Source: Myxocyprinus asiaticus
Taxonomy: Eukaryota > Chordata > Actinopteri > Cypriniformes > Catostomidae
Assembly (NCBI RefSeq): GCF_019703515.2
Contig: NC_059379.1
Span: 28,548,880 to 28,612,879, forward strand
Length of the DNA stretch: 64,000 bases
Reading direction: 5' to 3'
This document shows positions 11,564 to 23,794 of the stretch, piece after piece. A program made the position numbers and the translations under genes. The number at the start of each line of letters is the position of its first letter. Within the stretch, counting starts at the first letter, position 1. Under the pieces are notes generated by a model. The model was not told where the DNA came from and did not search any database. It saw only the letters and a program-made list of their open reading frames with translations.

Positions 11564-12595
11564 TTCATTATTTATTTTTCTTTTAACTTTTCACCTTTTA
11601 CTTCTCTTTTTGCCTGAACTGGTAAATTGTTACCTTCCATTTTGCATTTCATTATAGTTTTTTCTTTGTGACAGACAGCACAAGTACTTGTTTTACACTT
11701 TTTAAATGCAGGCTTTCTGAAGCTTTTGAAATGAATCCATTCTCTTCTCTTTCTCTCTTTCTCTCGCATTCTGTCTCCCTCAATCCCTCCAACACTATAC
11801 GGTGCTGTAAGCCTTTCCGTGACTAGCTGTCATTAATCTGACTTCTCTGTGGGCAGAACCTTGAGTGCATGCCAGCGAGTGCGTCGTACAGCAGGAGAGA
11901 TGGAAGGAGGCAATGAAAGAGTGTTGGGGGTGGTGAAGAAGGGGGAGTCAAAACAGTCCTCCCAAAACAGAGCAGCTTTTCTTGCTTTGTAAGCGCAGGC
12001 TCCGGGAGGTTCCGGGAAGTTCTGGGGCGGTTGCATTGCGATGCAGAGAAGTGTAGGCCAAACAAATAGAGCTGCTTATCAGTTCTGGCCCTCCCACCCA
12101 GCTGTGGAGACCACCCTCAGACAGCCTCAGGAGAGGAACCCACTTGTGCTGCCTTCCCACAGCTCTGAGAACAAATCAAAATCATCCCTCAGCACTTATT
12201 GCTAATGAAGTGTTGTTCTTACACATTAATTTGAGTAAATGCCTGTTGACAGACTCATTTAGAAATGTGAACCCAGGACCATTCCAAACCCTGGATAAAT
12301 GTAATTCTATGTTATATTGTTTCATGTTTTACACTGTTCATACTTCATGCTAGGTTCAATTCAGGATTCAAGATTTCACACTGTACATTTGTAAACCCTG
12401 GGTTAACGTTCTTATTTGCATATTTATGAGGTCAATAACACTGACTGAACGAATGCCGCTTGTGACGTTCTGTGTGGTCCTCTCTGGCTGTTTTAAAGGA
12501 ATAGTTCACCCCAGTAATGACAATTCTGAATGACTTTCTTACTTATGTAGAAATAAAATAATAAATAATTAAAAGACAAACTTGTGAATATCCCA
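11564..12595. other. Non-coding stretch with a MITE A end fragment
   Basis: Only AAAGGAATAGTTCACCCCAG at 12496, one arm of MITE family A, is recognisable. A moderately GC-rich block at 11840-12180 holds short frames without domains; I see no splice-bounded exon. Confidence 0.4.
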
Positions 12596-13302
12596 ACCTA
12601 GTCTCATAGAATAAACGTTACTATAACTACATTTTTGCAAACTAACTTTTACTTGCCACCTTCTACTTTTCGCCGCAGTTTTCTGGTGAAATTAACGATT
12701 GATGATGACTTTATAAACATGTATTTTTTGCACTATTACCCACACACTGCTATGATATGATATTGAAACACTTTTATTATAATGCATCATTTGAATAACA
12801 CACTTGTATTACAGACTCACCTACATTAACACACTTATTCCAATGTGATTAGCATCTATGGTAGCTCACCTGATAAAGTGTTGGACTTTGGACTCGGAAG
12901 ACCGTGGTTTGAACCCAGCCAAATACGCAAGCTGACACGTTAGACGGAGTGACATGAAATTATATGGTTGCTTCAGAAAATTTGCTTTTAATTTCTCATA
13001 TTGTATTTGGACACTGTGGTTTAGGTTTTGGTTAAGGTTAAGGATGTCTGTTTTGTGTCTACCTCTCATTATATTTAGATTACTATTGTTTATGTTTAGG
13101 TTAAAGTTTTAGGTTAGGGAGATACATTTTAGTCTAATTTTACTGTCTAATTTTCATCTTATGACACTATTTCACTTGCTTGTGGCACCCCACACTGGAC
13201 ATTTAACTGGGAAACTGCAGGCAAATGTGTTATAATGCACGTAATTTTGTTTTGCAAAAATCTTGCCACCGTCATGTTATGTTCATTAGACCAGGCTGGA
13301 AT
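12596..13302 (+). repeat. tRNA-related dispersed repeat (TAGTCTCAT family)
   Basis: Opens with CCTAGTCTCATAGAATAAAC and closes near ATTAGACCAGGCTGG. An internal tRNA-like segment, GGTAGCTCACCTGATAAAGT (12859), is followed by a B-box-like GGTTTGAACCC (12906-12916). TTTAGGTTTTGGTTAAGGTT-type words follow, as in related copies at 35205-35466 and (reversed) 50560-50760. It is not an intact tRNA: no closing acceptor stem can be drawn. Confidence 0.55.
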
Positions 13303-14848
13303 CTCCTGGTCTGTCTATTCAATACAATAGCAGGTGATAGTGACTCCCTTCAAAGCTTAAAAAGCACCCAAAACAAAGTATGATAAAAGTAGTCCATGCA
13401 TGCTTGTACATCATAATCCAAGTCTTTTGAAAGCATATGATTAAACTTTGTGGTGGAATGACCTGCCACTGCTTCTCGTTATCGTCACCCCACCTCTGAA
13501 GGCCGTCCTTCAGCCAGGCTCACAATGGAAGTGGGCAGGAGAGAGGAGAGGTGCAATGTCTCGTTTGGGCAGCGGATGATGAGGCGCACCTGATGAAAAT
13601 AGAGCCTCACCACTGCTGTCATTAAAACGCAGAGCACACTTCTCCTCTGGATGCCGGCTTCTATCGCCTCATGTGCACACACTGGCATCCTAGCAGGCCG
13701 GAACGGAGCAGGGAGGGTCCACGGAATGGGATGAATGTAACAATAATTAGCTATATGAAATAAACCCCAGTATTAGAAGAAGATTCTCTTCAAATTTCAA
13801 GTCTAGGCATGATCAAGTCGTGTTCACAAGGTGCTGTCTGGGTCATTCAAGACTCATGCACAGGTATTTCTAATTGGTGAAAATCCTCCATCATGCCTTC
13901 CCTGTCAAACCCCTTTGACTATCAAACCTTCTTACTGAACTGTAACGCCTTTGAAACTATCAGACAACGATTTTATTCAGAGACATTCATAATATAAATA
14001 TTTAAAAAGGTATCACCTGAACGTATTTTAGAATTTTTATCTTGCATTAATCTCATTTGTCTTATATAGCTTTGTAAACATATTTATTGTTTACCCTGTG
14101 CTTGCCATGTGAATAACCTTGTTGCTGCCCCTCATGCCCGGATTCCAGGAACGGAGCTCTTTGAGGCAACTGGACCCCGTCCATTATACCTGGGCCTTAG
14201 CCTTTCATCACCACCCTGCCTTAACATAACCCCATTCACCGCAAGGGTGCCAGATCCCCCTTTATTTTGGACACTATTTCCCCGTGGGCACTTTGTTCCC
14301 CTTTTTGAGTATTTTATGTTTATTATTATTTCCAATAAATGCCTCTCCAACACCTGATGCCACACCCACTGTGCTTGTCTCTTGCCCACCCCGCCACAAC
14401 TTGAATTGTTTTTAGCACTTAACAAAGTAAGTTCACTCGTGAACATGCAAGCCACTGTGAACGAGCTTCTATCATATCTCCCATTAACATGTAACGGACA
14501 TCAAGATTTTCACTTAAAAATGTCTTACATTTCAGATAATTTCTCATCAAAACTTATCGAATGCCTTTGAAAGACTGGGACTATGACGCATAAGTCACAT
14601 GGACTTCTCTTATGATGCTTTTGGGTTATTTTTTAAGCTTTGACGTGAGTCACTATCAGCTGCCCGTGTACTGAAAAGACAGACTGGATATGCATTAAAA
14701 TTTGTGTTCCACATAATTTATAAGCCGTAAGTCAAGAAAGTCAAAGGTGTGGAAAGGCATGAGAACAATTAAAGTTTCTGCAAATGCACAACGTGCATGA
14801 ATATTTAATCAGGTAAGCACTGTTTAGTTGGTTATGATTGATTGTTGA
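13303..14848. other. Repeat debris and unclassified block ending in AATAAA
   Basis: 13310-13460 and 14570-14760 resemble internal parts of MITE family A. 13480-13740 is GC-richer. 14100-14400 reads like a retroelement tail: CCCCCTTTATTTTGGACACT, GTGGGCACTTTGTTCCCC, then CAATAAATGCCTC. No matching second terminal repeat was found, so calling it an LTR is not justified. Confidence 0.35.
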
Positions 14849-14926
14849 AAAAATATTCCAGGTTCAATACAAGTTCTGCTCAATTAACAGCATTTGGGGC
14901 ATAATGTTAACTTCCACAAAACAAAT

Positions 14927-14974
<48 letters not shown>

Positions 14975-15866
14975 TATATATATAATACATATAATACATA
15001 TAATATAAATGCGGTAACATTAAAGAAATAGTTCACCCAAAAATTAATATTCTCTCATCATTTACTCTCCCTCATGCCATCCCAGATGTGTATGACTTTC
15101 TTTCTTATGCAGAACACAAACTATTAAATATTTCAGCTCTGCCTATCCATACAATGCAAGTGAATGGTGGCCAGAACTTTGAATCTCCACAAAAAATCGC
15201 ATAAAGTCAGCAATATGACTCCATTGGTTCAATCAGTGACTTCTGAAGCAATCCAATCAGTTCTGGGTGAGAACAGATCAAAATGTAATTCCTTTTTCAC
15301 TATAAATCTTGACAGCAGTGTACTTGGTGATTGAGATTTCAAGCTCGATTAAACTTCCTAGCGTCATCTAGTGCTGTGCACTTGCGTCAAGCACTAGGAA
15401 GTGTAATCGAGCTTGAAATCATGATTGTGCATAGAGACTGCAATGGCAAGATGTACAGTAAAAAGAAGTTATATTTTGGCTTGTTTTCACCCAAAACCAA
15501 TTTGATCGCTTCAAAAGACCACAGAAGTCATATGGATTACTTTTATAGTGCTGTTATGTGCTTTTTTGGAGATTCAAAGTTCTAGCCACCATTCACCATT
15601 CATTGATCTCAAATATTCTTCTAAAGATCTCCAGATGTTTTCTACAGAAGAAAACAAAAGTCATACACATCTAGGATAGCATGAGGGTGAGTAAATGATA
15701 AAAGAATTAAAATTTTTGGGTGATATATACAGTATGTATACTGTGTGTATATATACTGTGTAAAGGTGGGTCGACTCAAAATTATTATTTATTTATTTCT
15801 GTGGTTATCAGTATTATGGTGTAAATGCTGTTGATTGAGTTTAACTTGTATTGAACCCGAAATATT
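14849..15866 (+). mobile_element. Palindromic MITE family B, split by a MITE A insertion
   Basis: The left arm (14849-14930: AATATTCCAGGTTCAATACA, then GGGGCATAATGTTAACTTCC) and right arm (15800-15866: TTGATTGAGTTTAACTTGTA, TTGAACCCGAAATATT) are inverse complements. The interval holds a (TA)n tract (14930-15005) and a complete MITE A (15021-15727). Intact copies of B are at 34614-35201 and 25728-26216. MITE A therefore inserted later than B. Confidence 0.78.
15021..15727 (+). mobile_element. Palindromic MITE family A, near full length
   Basis: Left arm TAAAGAAATAGTTCACCCAA, right arm ending AAAATTTTTGGGTGATATA. The palindrome extends inward: TTTCAAGCTCGATTAAACTT near 15338 mirrors TAATCGAGCTTGAAAT near 15401, and ACTTCTGAAGCAATCCAATC mirrors CAATTTGATCGCTTC. 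About 700 bases can fold on themselves almost entirely. No coding capacity. Confidence 0.88.
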
Positions 15867-16572
15867 TATTTATTTGACATTCTGGCACCACACCATGTCA
15901 CACTGTAAACCTTTGGCACCATAATCCAGTGCCAGCACCGCTAAACCGGAACTAATCCTCTTGCAGAACTGCAAGAGTGAAACTTTGCTCTACCCAGGGT
16001 TAAAAGTTGCATTTGCTCAGGGTTTAAAAAAGAAAAAACACATAACCCAGGGTTAAGTGCAGCATGAAAAGTCCTTCGGTATAGTTACACATTTAGCAGA
16101 GCAGTAATCTACTTGGCTTGGAAAGTATCTAAAATGTTTGTGCTTGACCTGCCTAGGTTTGACAAAAAGGTTTCATAAAGGATTATCCAAAAATAACATG
16201 CTTTCTGTTCAATGTGTTCCCAGATCTAGTTCATGCCCCATCCATAACCCATTTTTCCCTCAGCCTTGTGGTATGGCATAGCACGAAGCAGACACACCCA
16301 TGTGTTACGCTTCACAAAGTCCTCATCTGATTCAAGTAATGGCCCTAGGAGAGGAGAGCCTTAGTCAATAGTCATTTCTCAACTCTGGCACACTCGACTC
16401 GATGTTAAATCTCTCGCTGAGATAATTTGTAAAGTTAGGAGGGTTGAGAAGTTTGGAAGTTATAGAGTGTCTAAACCGCTCAACAATCAGAACAATCTGT
16501 TGCAATGTGAAATCGAATCTGCATGTGCTCTCCATTGAGAAGTGATTGTGCGATAATGTCTGTGTATTTCAG
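15867..16572. other. slc39a11: slc39a11 intron sequence
   Basis: Non-coding; leads into the acceptor GTGTATTTCAG just before 16573. Confidence 0.55.
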
Positions 16573-17590
16573 AAACTTGGCTATAGGCATTGGCATTCAG
16601 AATTTCCCAGAAGGCCTTGCTGTGAGTCTTCCATTACAGGGTTCAGGGGTGTCCACATGGCGATCTTTCTGGTGAGTTCAGAAACACAAATGGTATTTGC
16701 TGCAAAAGAACTTTGTCTACTTTTCCTTTTTAAGGTGTTAATATGTCCATAATTGAAAATTATGTTATCATTTACTCACCCTCATGTCATTCCAAACCCT
16801 ATGGTTTTCTTTCTTCATTGGAATACTAAAGGAGACATTAACACTGCTCTTTGTAATAGAATTAAAGTGAACAGGTGCTGTCAAGTTCCATAAAAGAACC
16901 TTAAAAGTTGTCCATACAATTTGTGCACTATATTTTAAATATATTTCAACACACCGAAATGGTATTCAGTTATTCACTTAAAATCTTACCCTTTGCCGCA
17001 GCTCTCAAATCTCATTCACAGTTTCGTATATACTCGAATATGTTGCATGATTTTGGAACGACATGAGTTAGAGTAAATTAAGACAACACATTTTTTGGGG
17101 TGAACTATTCCTTTAATCAAAACACTTGGTAATTATATTGCTAAGTGCACCTTCCTTTATTTTGTGTGAGCATATTTTTATTAGGATACTCTTGCTATCC
17201 TGCTCCATCAGTTTCTCTAAGTGTTTCCTGTGTGTGGTCACTGTCTCAGGTTTGGACAGCTGAGTGGGATGGTCGAACCTCTAGCTGGGTTGTTAGGGGC
17301 CATTACCGTGGTGCTGGCAGAGCCATTGCTACCGTACACTCTTGCCTTTGCTGCAGGAGCCATGGTGTATGTCGTGGTTGATGACATCATTCCCGAAGCC
17401 CAAGTCAGGTTAGTGATCAGATGCAAGTATTTTTACTAGAAAGTTTTACTAGGAAGTACTTGAAAACAATGTGTGGATTTTATATTGACACTTGTATGTG
17501 TTATTTTATAGTGGGAATGGTAAGCTGGCTTCCTGGACACCCATTCTTAGCTTCATTGTGATGATGTCACTGGATGTCGGACTTGGCTGA
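16573..17590 (+). CDS. slc39a11: Zinc transporter ZIP11, last three exons (partial)
   Basis: Three exons encode the last 111 residues. Exon 16573-16671 begins with the third base of a codon and gives [20 protein letters not shown] up to a split Trp; exon 17250-17408 gives [20 protein letters not shown] and later [18 protein letters not shown]; exon 17512-17590 gives [19 protein letters not shown], then SLDVGLG and stop TGA (17588-17590). Donors GTGAGT (16672) and GTTAGT (17409), acceptors TTTCAG, TCTCAG and TTATAG, and codon phases fit exactly. ZIP proteins move zinc across membranes toward the cytosol; QNFPEG and the [13 protein letters not shown] stretch are hallmark metal-path transmembrane helices of the ZIP11 (GufA-type) subfamily. 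Earlier exons, including the HNIPEG helix, lie upstream of this window or were not recognised. No frameshift is seen, and the residues are strongly conserved, so the gene looks functional. Confidence 0.96.
16752..17115 (+). mobile_element. MITE family A inside a slc39a11 intron
   Basis: ATCATTTACTCACCCTCATG at the left and TTTTTTGGGGTGAACTATTC plus CTTTA at the right. Its right end lies about 135 bases before the 17250 exon, so it crowds but does not touch the acceptor. Confidence 0.78.
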
Positions 17591-18090
17591 GCCTTTTCAT
17601 TGGTTGAAACTTCGACTGATGTCGAGAATGTCAGCAGACTGCACTGAAAACAGTGGCCAAATGGCCAAAGCCCCCCCCCCCCATTGTACAGGTTTAATCA
17701 ATGGAATATTTTTGTAGTTATTTTATGTAATGTTTTGTTATTTTTATTTGTTTTAAGAATGACTCAAGGACCAAATTTATTTAGACAGGGCAAAACGATT
17801 GCAAAATGACTACTTGAAAAATTATGAAAACTTGAATTAATGACTTAAGGGGTGTGTGGGGGTGTGTGTTTGCATGCGTGAGTGTGTGTGTGTGTGTGAA
17901 CATAAATCCTGTATGTGTGTTATTATCATTATTACAAGGACCATACTCTATGTTCTCAATATTCTTGTGCTCATTCAAATTAAAGCCAGTGATTATTTTG
18001 GGCACTACTGCTTTATAGCATATTTCCAGTCTTCCAGACAATGTTATCGTCACTTAAATTATTAAATAAAATGAAGTTGTCATTTATCGT
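17591..18090 (+). other. slc39a11: slc39a11 3' untranslated region
   Basis: Follows the TGA at 17588. Contains a C-run (about 17671-17683) and an imperfect GT tract (17846-17898). The end is inferred from the polyadenylation signal at 18065; the exact cleavage site cannot be read. Confidence 0.65.
18065..18070 (+). terminator. slc39a11: Polyadenylation signal AATAAA
   Basis: Canonical hexamer about 475 bases after the slc39a11 stop codon, followed by a T/G-rich stretch (TGAAGTTGTCATTTATCG and T-runs), as expected downstream of a cleavage site. Confidence 0.6.
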
Positions 18091-18263
18091 CAGTGCTGTA
18101 TTTTTATTTTTTTATTTAGTTTTATTTTTGTTTACAGCTTATATTCAACAAGTATGAGTAATAAGATAATATGCATCAAAAGTGTGCATTATCCCCCTTT
18201 TTCCTGGGGGTCTTACTGTGGAAACGAATGTGGGTGGGACTTCCGCTGGAAGTCGTTCTACAG

Positions 18264-19193
18264 CAGAGGTGCCCAAACTTTTTCCTACGGAGGGCCAAAA
18301 ATCAATCCTGATTGAGGTCCGTGGCCAAAAGAGAACATTTCATTCTCATTCACATATTTCCAGATATTTTGGCTATTAAATTAATAGCCCACAAAACAAA
18401 TGCACAGAAAGAGTAGATGTAGCTGACAGCATTTCTCGGGATTTAATGAAATAAAGCCAATTTAATGAAATAATGAACATTAGTCAGAGATATGAAGTGG
18501 TTAATATTCTGTAAACTTATTATTGTATCATTAATAACGTTTTATTTAACATCAAGGCTATTTAACACATCCAAATATTATTTTTGTTAATATTATAATT
18601 AACTACATTGTAGCATGTGATAATTTTAGCATGTGAGCACAACACCGAACTGATGCAAAGCGTGAGAAGCGGAGTGCCCGTCTGTGCTTGTTTATGGTGC
18701 GAGCATCCACCACTGACTCAGCACCATCCGCACAATGGACGGCACGAAACAAATAACGTCAAGTGAAAATTCAAATGAAGAACGCGATGGATATATTAAT
18801 TTGGAACTATATCAGATTGCAGGGGGATTTTTTAGCCCAGAGCCTCCGTTAATTTCTGATCCTGGATGGAACTAGAGATGGAGATGAGATATGTAACAGG
18901 TGTCTCTCTTCATCATGCAGTTGGTACATTATACAAAGTATTTTTGCTATTTCTGCCTTTCTTGCAAATGTGATGCATTATGACTAACGAGGGAGCGTCA
19001 AGATATGAAAGGCGCACGTGCTTGCAATGTTAACAGCTTTGTGCTTTGTTTACTCTGCAATCTGCCAAATTAATGCAATGAATAGCATTTTTTTTTTTTT
19101 TCACTCTAGTCATATACTTAAAGGCGGGCCAAATTAAAGGTCATCATGGGCCTACTGTACTTTGGCCAGTGGGCCTTAGTTTGGGCATCTCTG
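18264..19193. mobile_element. Non-autonomous hAT element with perfect 8-bp duplication
   Basis: TIRs CAGAGGTGCCCAAACTTTTT and the inverse TTTGGGCATCTCTG; TTCTACAG occurs directly outside both ends (18256-18263 and 19194-19201). 930 bases, no transposase frame. An 8-bp duplication and CAGNGGTGCCCAAAC ends are diagnostic of hAT. Confidence 0.93.
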
Positions 19194-19227
19194 TTCTACA
19201 GCATTCCCTAGATCTGGCTGCAGTCAT

Positions 19228-19560
19228 TTTAGACACTGTTTACAGCTGGTAATAAGACTCGTTTCGGATGATTCAGTCAGAGTTGTAACAAAGTACAAAA
19301 TGTTATGCGATTGGATCACAAAAAACACATACAGAGGTAGTCGAAAACCACATCGCATTTGAGGTTTAAAACGGCATCCTGATGCATCCCGGACAGCAGC
19401 AAAGCACCACCTCTCACCAGTCAATCACCTGCCGAACAAATGTTTAAACTTACATGCGGATTTAAAAGGAAACAACCATCCGAAAAGAAAACTTGAAAAA
19501 GCGATGACATACCAAAGTATGAGAACTTCACAGCTCTTCCTCAGTGTGTCTGTCTGATTT
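19228..19560 (+). repeat. Dispersed repeat X, copy 1
   Basis: ACTGTTTACAGCTGGTAATA, GATTGGATCACAAAAAACAC, AAAGCACCACCTCTCACC and TATGAGAACTTCACAG occur in the same order at 40507-40572 plus 42411-42708. Unclassified; it served as the insertion target of the LINE in the second copy. Confidence 0.65.
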
Positions 19561-20891
19561 GAACATGCAGGGTGACCAGATGACAAGCACACACATCTGA
19601 AGCTGAACTAACACAGGTAATCCACTAGAATAACTAATAATTTTGCTTGAAATGCTGCGTTTGTGCTTAGATTAAATCTCAACTGCATTTGGGAGAAACA
19701 GCGTGGCGGTTTTGTTTGCACTTTCTCTGACTTTTTTTGCAGTTTATTATCATTCGTAACACACTGATATAGTGACTGATGTATGTCCATACGAAATCAT
19801 ACACGCTCTCCTCAAAATCCTAACACCATAACAAAAGAATGAATGGACATACGCCACAACAAAAGCTGTGTTAACATGACAACGGAAGTAACACCCATAT
19901 TTCTCGATAGGCATCACGGGTCGTAAGAAAAAGGTGGATAAACAAATCTAAAATGTTTATACAACCCATATGTGTTCATTTGTTCTGCAGTGTGTGTGTG
20001 AAATATATTGAACATTTCCATTTAATTGCTTAAATCTTGCAGATAAAGAAGTAATAAACTGACTTTCTAAGTAAATCCATGCTTGTTTGATTGTTTTCCT
20101 GTTGTTTCTGATGTCAGTCTTTTGATATCCTCTAACATACATTGTTATCATAAGTCAGAGACGACAGGTTACGTTTTAGGTTGCTATTAAGTCATTTCCC
20201 AGGGTCTTCACTCTAAAAGACCCTTTCAGAAATTGCTTTTGTTCTTAAAATGTGTCTGTGCCACTAGCATCACCATAAGGAACTGCAGAAATAATGACTG
20301 TTTTCAAACAGGTTTTCCAAACACTCTCCCTGGCTGTCACTGAATGGACAAAAAGATTGCCCTGCCCCAAACTCACGCAATTAGTTTAAGTGGCTGGGTC
20401 AGACTGGTTGGGATGCTCAAACAAACAGAGGAATGTTTTGGTAGCTCCACACAGCCACAGTGTTGGCACTTTTTGGGTAAATAAACCTAGAATTGGCTTG
20501 CTTATTGCTTAACCTGTGAAATGAGTAAGTACTTTAACATGGGCAAAATTAACACACATCATCTTTTTAGGGCAAGTTTTTACCTGCCATGTCACTTTAA
20601 TCTTATGATAATTTGGGGTTGCTGTCAAGCAGGTTCTCTGTATACATGCTTGCATGGGCAAAGATCGTGCCAGCTTTCATAAATGTCAATAGCTGTATTT
20701 ATTGTAATTATGTAGGAAGTCTTTCAGTCAAAATACCATCTTAACTATGGACAGACTGAGGAGGAAACCCAATGTTTTGCCCTTGAAGTGCAGGCAATTA
20801 ATCTTGTGGTTTCCTCCTGCAAAGTGGCTAATCTACAACAATATCTTCCTAGTGTGCAGTTATGTGAACAAGTCTGTTGCATTGTTAAACA

Positions 20892-20929
<38 letters not shown>

Positions 20930-21084
20930 TGTGATGCAGTTTTCATGCAAGTCTCTCACCCTTCAGGAAAATTTACCTGGAGTTTGAAAATTATTTGCCA
21001 TTTTGAATGTCAGTGGCCTCTGTTGTCACCAGTCAAGTCATAGCTGGCACTGGAAAATAGTCTGTGTTTGGATTAGCAGACTAA
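19561..21084. other. Non-coding stretch, T-run at 20898-20927
   Basis: No gene supported. The homopolymer is about 30 T followed by ATATGTGATG. Confidence 0.4.
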
Positions 21085-21360
21085 CATACAACTATCATTT
21101 CTGTTGTATATGGTATGCACGGTGTGCCAATTTTCTGCATATTTTTCTAAATGTACAGGATACAAGAGAGCACAGTTCATGGTATACTGTAGCCCACAAT
21201 ACAGTTATTTTGGTTTGACCTTCCATTTCCAGTGTGATCTCTATTTTGGCTTTATTTGATCGGACTGCCAGATGTTAAAACATTTTATTTTCAGGATGAA
21301 AACTGGATGCCACTCACATACAAAATGATGAGGTCATGTGACAACAATGCAGTTTAAAAT
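21085..21360 (+). repeat. Dispersed repeat C, copy 1
   Basis: Shares TTCCATTTCCAGTGTGAT, ACAAGAGAGCAC and GAGGTCATGTGACAA-type words in order with 33175-33430. Class unknown. Confidence 0.5.
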
Positions 21361-21413
21361 GTTTCCAATTGCAAAAGGCCTGATTATTATTATTCTCAAA
21401 TTGTTTGCAGAAT

Positions 21414-21979
21414 TAAAGGGATAGTTCACCTAAAAATTAAAATTCTCTCATCATTTACTCACCCTCATGCCATCCCAGATTAGTATGACTTTCTTCTGCA
21501 GAACACAAACGAAGATTTTTAGAAGACTGTCTCAGCTCTGTAGGTCCATACAATACAAGTGAATGGTGGGCAGAACTTTGAATCTCCAAAAATCACATAA
21601 AGGAAGCATAAAAGTAATCCATAAGACCCTAGTGGTAAATCCATGCCACATTCTGAAAGTGAAAGTGGAGATTTATAATAAAAAAGGATTTAAGTATTGA
21701 TCTGTTACTCATCAGCTCCTATCATTTCGCTTCTGAATACAGGGATTAAACCACTGGAGTCATATGGATTATTTTTATGCTGTCTTTATGTGATTTTTGG
21801 AGATTCAAAGTTCTGACCACCCATTCACTTACAGTGTGAGGACCTACAGAGCTGAGATTTTCTTCTAAAAATCTTAATTTGTGCTCTGCAGAAGAAAGAA
21901 AGTCATACACATCTGGGATGGCATGAGAGTGAGTAAATGATGATAGAATTTTCATTTTTGGGTGAACTATTCCTTTAAT
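21414..21979 (+). mobile_element. Palindromic MITE family A, full length
   Basis: Ends AAAGGGATAGTTCACCTAAA and TTTTGGGTGAACTATTCCTT are inverse complements. The arms carry TCTCTCATCATTTACTCACC, CTCATGCCATCCCAGAT and CAAGTGAATGGTGGGCAGAA, mirrored in the right half. 566 bases; no coding. Confidence 0.9.
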
Positions 21980-23370
21980 ACTGCTCAGTAATTAATAAGA
22001 AGTAAGCTAGTATTCTATACTGAATATAGCATTAGTATTTTATCAAATATGCAATATGCCAATTGAGGATGCTTTTCTTCATCAGCTTCTTTAAAGACCT
22101 GCAAACTGGGATTGCATATTTATGAGTCAGTCATTATAATCTGACAGCAATCTAGAATCATTTAGAGTCTTGGAGTGAAGTGCAATGGATTAAATTCTGT
22201 CTACATTTTTTGATTATGTGGATCTTTTAAGAAAAGGTTGAAATCAACACTTCATCACATCAAAAACTCTAACCTTTATCTACCAGTTAATTCTCTTTCA
22301 TTGAGTCAATAGACCTCTGTTCAGAATGTTAATTTAGGTTAATTTAGAAGAATTGTATATTCTACCAGGATTATGCTGCATTTGTTGATTGCATATGGTA
22401 TAGCATAACAAACCTTATGTTTAATGTTAAATCAACTGTTATTGGTGGACAGCAATGACACAGATTAAAATAGCTTTAACTGCCTGGGATGTCCAGTTGC
22501 CAGGCTGTCATTTAAATTGTACCACTTAGAATACCTTCCACTCTTATTTTGAAAAAATCTTAAATGTTTATGAGTATTGCAGTGGCCTCCTCTCATCACC
22601 CTGACCTAGATAATAAAGAAAGAAGCCTTTATGTTGTGTTTCTGGCGAAACCTAGGAAAATTAGCTGAATAACTCTGAGTCCTATGGTCTTTGCCACTGA
22701 AGTGGTGAGGCTGGGTGGTTGTGGTTATGGCATGTGTGAAGGAATGTGTTGGGGTTAAATAGAGAGAAAGTGTGGAGACTGCATACAATCTCTTTTGTGT
22801 TTCATAGCTTGCCTCCCAGTCACGCAGTAATGCAACTTGGACAAGCTCCCCAACCAAGAAGTATGTGCGTGAATGAGAGCGTAATATTCAATAAACCTTT
22901 TCTCTGCATATGCACTTACCTTTCATTTATTTTATTTATTCTATTTTTATATATTTTTTTACAAATGAGGTGTCAAACAGGAAATAATTGTCAAAATACA
23001 ATAGAATAGAAATGCTAAATATTTCTGTAATGCACTACATTTACTCCATTACAGTAACTTTTTGGAAACATTTTACTTTTATGAGTATGTTTTATGGTGG
23101 GTACTTGTCACTTTTACTCAAGTAAATGTACTTTTACTTCATTACAATGGGTAGCGGTCCTGTCATTACATTACTGGTTATAATTTAATAAGTGTTAATA
23201 AATGCGTAATTTATTGAGATTTTTGAATGGGCCTCTTATGACAGAGGAACTTCACAGCAAGCATGCAAAACAAACATTTCTTCACTCCACAAAATGCCTT
23301 CATTTTAAACCAAAACAAGGATATATTTCAAGATTAAAATTGCAGCTCCAACTTAAGAAAACACAGTGAG
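21980..23370. other. Non-coding stretch with a TTTTACTCAAGTA transposon fragment
   Basis: 23030-23160 carries ACTTTTACTCAAGTAAATGT and similar words, related to the hAT end at 25345-25533. Nothing else recognised. Confidence 0.4.
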
Positions 23371-23794
23371 GGGGGCCTGGATAGCTCAGCGAGTATTGAC
23401 ACTGACTACCACCCCTGGAGTTGCGAGTTCGAATCCAGGGCATGCTGAGTGACTCCAGCCAGGTCTCCTAAGCAACCAAATTGGCCCGGTTGCTAGGGAG
23501 GGTAGAGTCACGTTGGGTTACCTCCTCGTGGTCGCTATAATGTGGTTCTCGCTCTCGGTGGGGTGCGTGGTGAGTTGTGCGAGAATAGTGTGAAGCCTCC
23601 ACACGTGCTACGTCTCCACTGTAATGCGCTCATAAGCCACGTGATAAGATGCGCAGATTGACGGTCTCAGACGTGGAGGCAACTGAGATTTGTCCTCCAC
23701 CACCTGGATTGAGGCGAGTCACCATGCCACCACAAGGACTTAGAGCGAATTGGGCATTCCAAATTGGGGAGAAAAGAAAAAAAAAATAAAGAAA
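23371..23794 (+). mobile_element. tRNA-derived SINE, copy 2, intact with 16-bp duplication
   Basis: Head GGCCTGGATAGCTCAGCGAG (A box), B box GTTCGAATCC at 23427-23436, body AACCAAATTGGCCCGGTTGC and tail GAAAAGAAAAAAAAAATAAA. AAGAAAACACAGTGAG flanks both ends (23355-23370 and 23795-23810) without a mismatch. The length (424 bases) and perfect duplication indicate a fairly recent insertion. Confidence 0.95.

Noticed and set aside
12857..12930. A possible tRNA gene (GGTAGCTCACCTGATAAAGT with GGTTTGAACCC)
   Set aside because: The A- and B-box-like words are there, but no acceptor stem pairs and the surroundings belong to a dispersed repeat. Treated as tRNA-derived.
14100..14400. 3' LTR of a retrovirus-like element
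   Set aside because: There is an AATAAA and a GC-rich lead, but no matching second LTR, primer-binding site or gag/pol nearby.
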